Source of the DNA: Hyphomicrobiales bacterium
Lineage (GTDB): Bacteria > Pseudomonadota > Alphaproteobacteria > Rhizobiales > OSC116
Assembly (NCBI GenBank): GCA_016744975.1
Contig: JADGDI010000007.1
Location: 1 to 49,900 of the forward strand
Direction of reading: 5' to 3'
DNA length: 49,900 nt
The position numbers and the translations under genes were made by a program. Shown piece by piece: positions 44,376-49,900 of the stretch. The notes under the pieces were generated by a model. That model worked only from the letters and a program-made list of their open reading frames with translations. It did no database searches and was not told where the DNA came from. Numbering within the stretch: the first letter of the stretch is position 1; the number at the start of each line of letters is the position of its first letter.

Positions 44376-46733
44376 TTAGATGTTAATTTTAACCTTATTT
44401 TCGGTAATAAAGTCTGAAATAATGTCATTTATACCTTCTTCAGACTGGTCAAGATGGTGGTTTAAATAGCTTGCAAATTTGGCAATATCAAGGCTTCTTA
44501 CCATCGTTTTTACGGGGCCAATATTGGCACTATTCATTGAAAGTGCTGTAAAACCAATGCCCAAAAGAGCCATGGCCAATTTGGGTTTGCCTGCAATTTC
44601 ACCACATAATGATAAGGGGATATTGGCTTGTTCGGCGGCTTTAGTGATGGTGCGCAACATAATGAGCATTGGTGTGGTAAGGCTATGGTAGCGCCCTTGT
44701 AATAGAGGGTGGCCTCGGTCTGCGGCATAGGTGAATTGAAATAAATCATTACTGCCTACCGATGCGAAATCTGCCTCTTTAAACAATGCGGGTAATTGCC
44801 ATAATAAAGCCGGCACTTCGATCATCACGCCTAAATTAACTTTGGTAGGCATGCCGATATTTTTTACTTTTAGTTTGGCTTGTTCGTCTAAAACATGTTG
44901 CTTGGCGGTGCGAAACTCGCTGATATCACTAACCATTGGAAACATGATATTCAACTCGTGTCCACATGCAGCCAATAATAAGGCGCGCAATTGATGGCGA
45001 AATAATGCAGGTCTATCTAGCGCCATACGAATGGCACGCCAACCTAGGGCAGGGTTTTCTTCCTTGGTTGAACGAATATAAGGCAGTATTTTGTCGCCAC
45101 CAACATCAAAGGTTCTAAAAGTGATTTTTTTATTGCCCAATGTGTCAAAAGCTTTTTTATAATGGGCTTGCAGTGCTTCTTTACCAGGGTATTTTGAGAG
45201 TAGCATTAATTGCACTTCGGTGCGGTAAAGCCCAATGCCTAAAGCGCCACTTTCTTCGAAATGATCAAGGTCGGCATCGAGGCCTGCATTAATCATTAAA
45301 TCAATGTTTTTACCATCGGTTGATATTGCAGGGGAACGGCGTATTTTGGCGTATTCTTGCTGTTTTTCGGCAAATAGTGCCTGCTTATTAATGAGGCTGG
45401 CTAAGATTTCGGAATTAGGGCGCAAGTATAATTGAGCATTTTCAGCATCGATAACGGCTTGGTCTTCAGGTTCGATATGGTTGAAGATGTCGGTCACGCC
45501 ACCAATGGCGGGAATGCCCATCGCGCGTGCGACAATGCCAGCATGGCTATTGGCTGCGCCCTCTTCTAGCACAAGGCCTTTCAGTTTATTGCTGTCATAG
45601 TCCAGTAATTCTGCAGGGCCTAAATTGCGGGCAACTAAAATGGTATCGTCCGGCAAATCGGCTGAAACGGAGGTGGCTTGATTATTGGTTAAAATGCGTA
45701 ATAGCCGATTGCCCAAATCATCTAAATCATGCAAACGCTCTCTTAGATATGGGTCGGTTTGGCGTAACATTTTAGCGCGGGTGGTGATCTGAACTTTCTC
45801 TACCGCTATTTCTGCGGTGATGCCTTCGGTTAAGGCTTCATGCATTTTACGCTTCCAGCCGCGGTCATTGGCAAACATTAGATATGTTTCCAAGATATCT
45901 CGATGCTCGCCAGTGTTGGCAAGGTCTGGATGCTCAAGCATATCAGCGATTGAGGCGCGCAATTTATGAATTGAAACGCTGAGCCTTTTATGCTGCTCCT
46001 CAACATTATCTGCAATTAGGTTGGTAATTTTAACTTTTGGCTCATGCAAAACAACATGGCCAATTGCAATGCCGCTGGAAAAGCTAATGCCCCTTAGGTT
46101 TACTGGCATGCTGTGGCTGGCATCGGCCATTTGAGTTTTATTGTCTTTACTGCCAACCAACCCAGCTAGGTTGATGTTTTTACTGGTCGAGATCACTTCG
46201 GCAAGCAGCATAGCAACGGTATGCAAAACTTCGCATTCTTCTTCAGAATAAATGCGCATGGATTTGTTTTGGACGGTTAAAACTCCAATCGAAATACCAT
46301 GTTTTAAAATTGGCACACCTAAAAATGATGGGTATAAATCTTCACCAGTTTCTGGCAGATATTGAAAATTTGGATGGGCGCGAGCATTGGGCAGGTTTAA
46401 ATGGGTTGCAGTATTGGCAATAACGCTGATCAGTCCTTGGCCAACAGGCATAATACTGGTATGGACGGCTTTGTTATTTAGCCCGAATGTGGCATATAGC
46501 TCTAATTCACCAGTATCTAGTACCAAATAAATTGAACAGACTTCAGCACGCATATTATCTGCAACCAATATGCTGATTTTATCAAATCTTTGTTGGTCAT
46601 CCTCATCCGATGCCATGATTTCGCGCAAATCTCGCAGTATTTTTTGCGGGCCTAACTGCTCAGGTATAAAAGCAGAAGGCTCTAAGGTGACAGCATGAAG
46701 TTTGGGTGGGTTATTTTTTTCTTTATCACTCAA
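44376..46733 (-). CDS. ptsP: PTS-Ntr phosphoenolpyruvate-protein phosphotransferase (enzyme I-Ntr)
   Basis: This 785-residue protein joins an N-terminal GAF domain (about 35-185; AEVCSIYLVLDTGELELYATFGLN) to a full enzyme I. The phosphohistidine motif NSHAGIVARAMG is near residue 395, and the PEP-binding barrel has SVGSNDLFQFTYAADRGHP near 700 and CGEIAGKP with the catalytic cysteine near 735. It phosphorylates NPr (ptsO) in the nitrogen-related PTS, and the GAF domain senses glutamine in studied examples. The start is a TTG (46731-46733) with AAGG eight bases upstream, and an in-frame TAA precedes it. lysC is 181 bp upstream. Confidence 0.95.
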   Translation of the reverse strand: MSDKEKNNPPKLHAVTLEPSAFIPEQLGPQKILRDLREIMASDEDDQQRFDKISILVADNMRAEVCSIYLVLDTGELELYATFGLNNKAVHTSIMPVGQGLISVIANTATHLNLPNARAHPNFQYLPETGEDLYPSFLGVPILKHGISIGVLTVQNKSMRIYSEEECEVLHTVAMLLAEVISTSKNINLAGLVGSKDNKTQMADASHSMPVNLRGISFSSGIAIGHVVLHEPKVKITNLIADNVEEQHKRLSVSIHKLRASIADMLEHPDLANTGEHRDILETYLMFANDRGWKRKMHEALTEGITAEIAVEKVQITTRAKMLRQTDPYLRERLHDLDDLGNRLLRILTNNQATSVSADLPDDTILVARNLGPAELLDYDSNKLKGLVLEEGAANSHAGIVARAMGIPAIGGVTDIFNHIEPEDQAVIDAENAQLYLRPNSEILASLINKQALFAEKQQEYAKIRRSPAISTDGKNIDLMINAGLDADLDHFEESGALGIGLYRTEVQLMLLSKYPGKEALQAHYKKAFDTLGNKKITFRTFDVGGDKILPYIRSTKEENPALGWRAIRMALDRPALFRHQLRALLLAACGHELNIMFPMVSDISEFRTAKQHVLDEQAKLKVKNIGMPTKVNLGVMIEVPALLWQLPALFKEADFASVGSNDLFQFTYAADRGHPLLQGRYHSLTTPMLIMLRTITKAAEQANIPLSLCGEIAGKPKLAMALLGIGFTALSMNSANIGPVKTMVRSLDIAKFASYLNHHLDQSEEGINDIISDFITENKVKINI

Positions 46734-46914
46734 GTTTTTTGCCTTTTAGGCCATATCTTTCGCCTGGTTGTGGCGGTCAATATGGTCTTACGACAGCAAT
46801 TGAATTAAAATATTGCTGATTCGATATGATGCATTGCCTATTATATAGTATTGCCACCTAAAATATTAAGTGTTTTTAATTTAAGTTTAAAATTTAGTTT
46901 ATTTTGCTATATGC

Positions 46915-48201
46915 CTATGTCACATCTAAATCATAGGCAGTATGCAAAGCACGCACTGCAAGTTCGATATATTCAGCATCTATCAGTACGGATACTTTAA
47001 TTTCACTGGTGGTAATAGCAATGATATTAATGCCTTTTTTGGCTAAAGTTTCAAACATGCGAGCAGCAACACCTGCGTGGGAGCGCATGCCAACCCCAAT
47101 GACAGAAATTTTAACAATATTAGTGGATGCTAGAATTTTTTCATAACCAATATTTTGATTATTTTGTTCAATAACACTGCGGGCTTTATCCAAATCATCA
47201 GAAGGTACGGTGAAGGTCATATTGGTATATTTGCCGTCTTCAGATACATTTTGCACAATCATATCAACATTGATATTGGCTTCTGACAAAGGAATGAATA
47301 TACGGGCTGAAATGCCGGGTTTGTCCGAAATATTAACCAATGTGATTTTGGCTTCATCTTTAGAATAGGTGATGCCGCTTACTAATTCTTGTTCCATAAT
47401 TTCATCCTCATCACAGACCATGGTTCCAGGGTGATTATTAATTCCGTTTTTTAAATTTGAAAAATCGCTGTCCTTGGTTGGTCGCGCGGTTTCTGGGTCT
47501 TCAAAACTTGAACGAACGGCGAGACGTACTTTATGTATCATCGCTAATTCAACGCTGCGCGTTAGCAATACTTTGGCGCCAAGAGATGCCATTTCGAGCA
47601 TTTCTTCATAAGAGATGCGGGCTAGTTTTTTGGCATTGGGTACGATGCGTGGATCGGTGGTGTAAACGCCATTAACATCAGTGTAAATATCACAAATATC
47701 GGCATTAATTGCTGCTGCAATGGCCACAGCCGTCGTGTCTGAACCCCCGCGCCCTAATGTGGTTAAGCGTTCATCGGGGCCTATGCCTTGAAAACCTGCA
47801 ATGACTGCAACTTGGCTTTCTTCTTCCATACGACGGATGATTTCAGCGCCATTAATTTCTTCGATCCGCGCTGCGCCATGCACAGCAGAGGTTTTAATAG
47901 GAATTTGCCAGCCAAGCCAAGAGCGGGCGTTAATGCCCATTGATTGCAATATTACCGATAAAAGACCGATGGTGACTTGTTCACCAGATGCAACTATCGC
48001 GTCATATTCGCGGGCATCATGCATTGGGCTGGCATCGGATGTCCAGTTGATTAGCTGGTTGGTTGTGCCAGACATAGCCGACAATATGACAGCAACTTGA
48101 TTGCCGCCGTCAATCTCACGTTTTATATGTTTGGCAACATTGCGAATGTGCGCAACATCTGCAACACTTGTGCCGCCAAATTTCATGACTATTCTTGCCA
48201 T
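46915..48201 (-). CDS. lysC: Aspartate kinase
   Basis: The 428-residue enzyme has KFGGTS (7-12), TTLGRGGSDTTAVAIA near residue 167, and two C-terminal ACT domains (about 270-428). Their usual ligands are lysine and/or threonine. It phosphorylates aspartate at the entry to lysine, threonine, methionine and diaminopimelate synthesis. It follows an Lrp/AsnC regulator by 28 bp on the same strand, so both may be co-transcribed. ptsP lies downstream. Confidence 0.96.
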   Translation of the reverse strand: MARIVMKFGGTSVADVAHIRNVAKHIKREIDGGNQVAVILSAMSGTTNQLINWTSDASPMHDAREYDAIVASGEQVTIGLLSVILQSMGINARSWLGWQIPIKTSAVHGAARIEEINGAEIIRRMEEESQVAVIAGFQGIGPDERLTTLGRGGSDTTAVAIAAAINADICDIYTDVNGVYTTDPRIVPNAKKLARISYEEMLEMASLGAKVLLTRSVELAMIHKVRLAVRSSFEDPETARPTKDSDFSNLKNGINNHPGTMVCDEDEIMEQELVSGITYSKDEAKITLVNISDKPGISARIFIPLSEANINVDMIVQNVSEDGKYTNMTFTVPSDDLDKARSVIEQNNQNIGYEKILASTNIVKISVIGVGMRSHAGVAARMFETLAKKGINIIAITTSEIKVSVLIDAEYIELAVRALHTAYDLDVT

Positions 48202-48229
48202 AATGTTCTTTTACCTATTTTATTAAAGC

Positions 48230-48733
48230 CTAGCCGTCAATATGATCGGGTGTTTGTTCAATCAATTCATTAAGTGGAAAGCCCGTAAACTCTTTAACAT
48301 GTTGTAATACCACAAAGCTTTTAACCGTAGCAGCATTGGTTTCGCTTAAAATTTCGTCAGATAGGGTGTTATATTCTTCCATATCTTTGCAGATAAAACG
48401 CACATAATAATCAAATGGACCAGAAACTTTAAAACATTCAACAATGCGAGAATGGTTGCGGGCATAAAGCTCAAATTGCATAAAACTCTCAATGTTATGT
48501 GAGCGAAGGGCAACCTCGGCAATTACGGTATCATGGTGGCGTAACTTTGATAAATCTACCCTAGCCGTATAACCTTTGATAATGCCAGATTTTTCTAACT
48601 TGCGCATGCGTTGATGGCATGGGCTTGCACTTAAATGTACCTGCTCGGATAGATCAGCATTAGAAATGCGGCCATCTTTTTGTAAAAGGGTTAGTATTTT
48701 TATGAAAATACGATCCATTTTTAAATATGACAT
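48230..48733 (-). CDS. Lrp/AsnC family transcriptional regulator
   Basis: The 167-residue protein has an N-terminal winged HTH (MDRIFIKILTLLQKDGRISNADLSEQVHLSASPCHQRMRKLEKSGII, about residues 6-52). A C-terminal RAM ligand-binding domain follows (about 65-150). It resembles global Lrp-type regulators that bind leucine or other amino acids. AAGGAG precedes the ATG. A 38-bp imperfect dyad lies upstream at 48772-48809 and could be an autoregulatory site. The direct upstream position next to lysC suggests control of aspartokinase; liv genes elsewhere in the window are another possible target. Confidence 0.92.
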   Translation of the reverse strand: MSYLKMDRIFIKILTLLQKDGRISNADLSEQVHLSASPCHQRMRKLEKSGIIKGYTARVDLSKLRHHDTVIAEVALRSHNIESFMQFELYARNHSRIVECFKVSGPFDYYVRFICKDMEEYNTLSDEILSETNAATVKSFVVLQHVKEFTGFPLNELIEQTPDHIDG

Positions 48734-48771
48734 TGATATCTCCTTGAAAGATTAACAATATGCTCGCTGAT

Positions 48772-48809
48772 CCAAGTTATAATCTTATCCAAAAGATATT
48801 ATCACTTGG
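48772..48809. promoter_or_regulatory. 38-bp imperfect dyad in the lrp promoter region
   Basis: Arms begin with perfect CCAAGT (48772-48777) and ACTTGG (48804-48809) and continue with related AT-rich sequence (TATAATCTT on the left, AAGATATTATC on the right). The centre is near 48790, about 57 bp before the lrp start codon. Lrp proteins usually regulate their own gene, so this is a plausible autoregulatory site. Confidence 0.42.
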
Positions 48810-48845
48810 CTATAAAACTTGTTATATGTGATTATCAATTTAAGA

Positions 48846-49658
48846 TCAAATGGTTTCAACTTTACCGTCTTTAACGGTGATTTTTTTATGTTTAATTTCC
48901 TCAAGCCATTTTGCAGTTTCTGGGGCTGGGGGCGGGTTGTCTGCGCAGAATGCCTCTTGTTCAAGTTGTAATTTACGGGTAATCATTGTTGAATGTAGGC
49001 GCTCGGTAAATTCTAACCTTGGTAAGTCCTTTGGAATGATTGGCATGAATTCCATAACCACCTTGCCTGGATATTTCATCCATTGATGGCGAGGCCAAAA
49101 TAGGCCAGCATTATGGGCTACTGGCATGCAATCTAAATGCATGGCTTCATAAATGGCAATCACACCGGCTTTTAAATTGCGTACTTCGCCAGCTGAAACG
49201 CGGGTGCCTTCAGGGAAAATCATCACCTGTCCATTATGTAATATGCGGGTTTTAGCAGCATCAACCATGAATTTGATGGTTTTTGAACGCCCGCCGCGAA
49301 TAATCGGGATGAAGCGTAATTTGTGCAAAGACCAACCAAAGGCGGGTATATAACCAAGGCTGGATTTAAATAACATTAACGCAAAATTTAAATGGGCGGC
49401 CAATAATATAATTTCTAAAAATGATTGGTGGTTGGGTGCAACGATGATGGCGCGGTTGGGTATATGCTCTTTGCCACGAATTTCAATTTCAATGTTACAA
49501 ATATGTTTGAGTAAAAATGGCACTTGTTTTGCCCAATTTTTCATAGCAAATCGGGTGTATTTTTTAGGAAATGGCAACGCCAAAACGCAAAATATTAGCC
49601 ATAAAATCATATGGGCATAAAATACAATATTAAAAATTGTAGAGCGAATGAATATCAT
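48846..49658 (-). CDS. plsC: 1-acyl-sn-glycerol-3-phosphate acyltransferase
   Basis: The 270-residue membrane-associated acyltransferase has a hydrophobic N-terminus (about 10-30). The motif NHQSFLE has catalytic His77 and Glu82 where most PlsC proteins have NHxSxxD, and FPEGTR is at 148-153. From memory, the His-x4-Glu variant is known in proteobacterial PlsC-like enzymes, so activity is likely. It converts lysophosphatidate to phosphatidate at the inner membrane, downstream of the glycerol-3-phosphate made by GpsA. The upstream partial gene ends 50 bp before its start on the same strand. Confidence 0.9.
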   Translation of the reverse strand: MIFIRSTIFNIVFYAHMILWLIFCVLALPFPKKYTRFAMKNWAKQVPFLLKHICNIEIEIRGKEHIPNRAIIVAPNHQSFLEIILLAAHLNFALMLFKSSLGYIPAFGWSLHKLRFIPIIRGGRSKTIKFMVDAAKTRILHNGQVMIFPEGTRVSAGEVRNLKAGVIAIYEAMHLDCMPVAHNAGLFWPRHQWMKYPGKVVMEFMPIIPKDLPRLEFTERLHSTMITRKLQLEQEAFCADNPPPAPETAKWLEEIKHKKITVKDGKVETI

Positions 49659-49708
49659 TTATTTCCCAGTGCAATATTGGTTAGCATGCCACTAATTATG
49701 GCTTTAAA

Positions 49709-49900
49709 CTAAAAGCATTCTCCCGTGTTTCGCCCAGTGCAAATGGTATATTGCGGCAAAATAATCAGGCCAGGCTCACTTTTTTCTGGCTCCCCCCAGT
49801 CAAGCGCTTGCGCCTTGACTTGGATAGCAGGGTCGGTCACAATGCTTCGACTGATGAGCGAATTGAAAATGGGCGCGATTTTGGCGAGGTCGGATTTAGG
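49709..49900 (-). CDS. C-terminal end of an unrecognised protein, 5'-truncated by the window edge
   Basis: The minus-strand frame is open from the right edge (49900) to a TAG at 49709-49711, giving 63 residues. They read as ordinary protein with a KIAPIFNSLISRSIVTDPAIQ stretch, a central acidic DWGEPEKSEPG, and the ending ICTGRNTGECF with two cysteines. I do not recognise the family, and the start is outside the window. The frame lies upstream of plsC on the same strand, so it may be in the same operon. It could be a chance frame, but the length, composition and position favour a real gene. Confidence 0.45.
   Translation of the reverse strand, partial: PKSDLAKIAPIFNSLISRSIVTDPAIQVKAQALDWGEPEKSEPGLIILPQYTICTGRNTGECF

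Noticed and set aside
1-49900. CRISPR arrays, insertion sequences, prophage, tRNA or rRNA genes, or a defence island
   Set aside because: I saw no regularly spaced repeats, transposase, integrase, phage structural genes, tRNA-like cloverleaf or rRNA in the gene gaps. The gene content is core chromosomal.

Overview
The window is an AT-rich (about 40% GC by eye) chromosomal segment of an alphaproteobacterium. Gene content and order point to the Hyphomicrobiales (Rhizobiales). The evidence is a 1612-residue NAD-glutamate dehydrogenase, a liv operon carrying a small DUF6867-type membrane gene, the order tsaD / hemC-hemD-mitofilin-like-hemY-like, a ptsP-rodZ-like-prfA-prmC-DUF4167 run, an SDHAF4/DUF1674 protein, and the neighbourhood purH-heparinase-rsmB. 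The genus cannot be decided from the sequence alone. No rRNA, tRNA, insertion sequence, prophage or CRISPR array is visible.

Layout. Bases 1-1679: the end of a TRAP transporter operon (DctQ fragment, DctM). Bases 1716-3074: a Tat-type flavin amine oxidase. Bases 3098-8820, minus strand: a complete branched-chain amino acid ABC operon, livH-livM-livG-livF-DUF6867-livK, closed by a strong terminator, with several dyad elements between DUF6867 and livK. Bases 9170-11284: a LemA lipoprotein followed by two TPM-domain membrane proteins. Bases 11633-17956: NAD-glutamate dehydrogenase and an MFS permease. Bases 18057-25787: purH, rpiB, a heparinase II/III-like protein, rsmB, an SDHAF4-like assembly factor and acetyl-CoA synthetase. 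Bases 25942-28433: yciI-like, gpsA and tsaD, read away from hemC. Bases 28513-33998: hemC, hemD, an alphaproteobacterial mitofilin (Mic60-like) protein, a HemY-like TPR protein and a TerB-like protein. Bases 34047-39356: an SDR, maeB (malic enzyme fused to a phosphotransacetylase-like domain), yggT, folD and ppa. Bases 39392-49711, minus strand: DUF4167, prmC, prfA, a RodZ-like protein, ptsP (nitrogen PTS enzyme I), lysC, an Lrp/AsnC regulator, plsC and the end of an unrecognised gene that runs off the right edge.

How the genes fit together. Much of the content concerns amino acids and central carbon at the pyruvate/acetate/2-oxoglutarate level: liv uptake, glutamate dehydrogenase, acetyl-CoA synthetase, malic enzyme and aspartokinase next to an Lrp regulator. 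The rest is largely housekeeping: translation termination, tRNA t6A, purine, folate, haem, phospholipid and pyrophosphate metabolism. Most of the window is ordinary core genome. The points most worth a second look are the Mic60-like/HemY-like/TerB block beside the haem genes, the LemA-TPM-TPM locus, the DUF6867 gene inside the liv operon, a 19-bp tandem duplication at the prfA-prmC junction, the RpiB variant active site, and several dyad elements in promoter regions (livK, gdh, DUF4167, lrp). I did not find a clearly novel multi-gene system.
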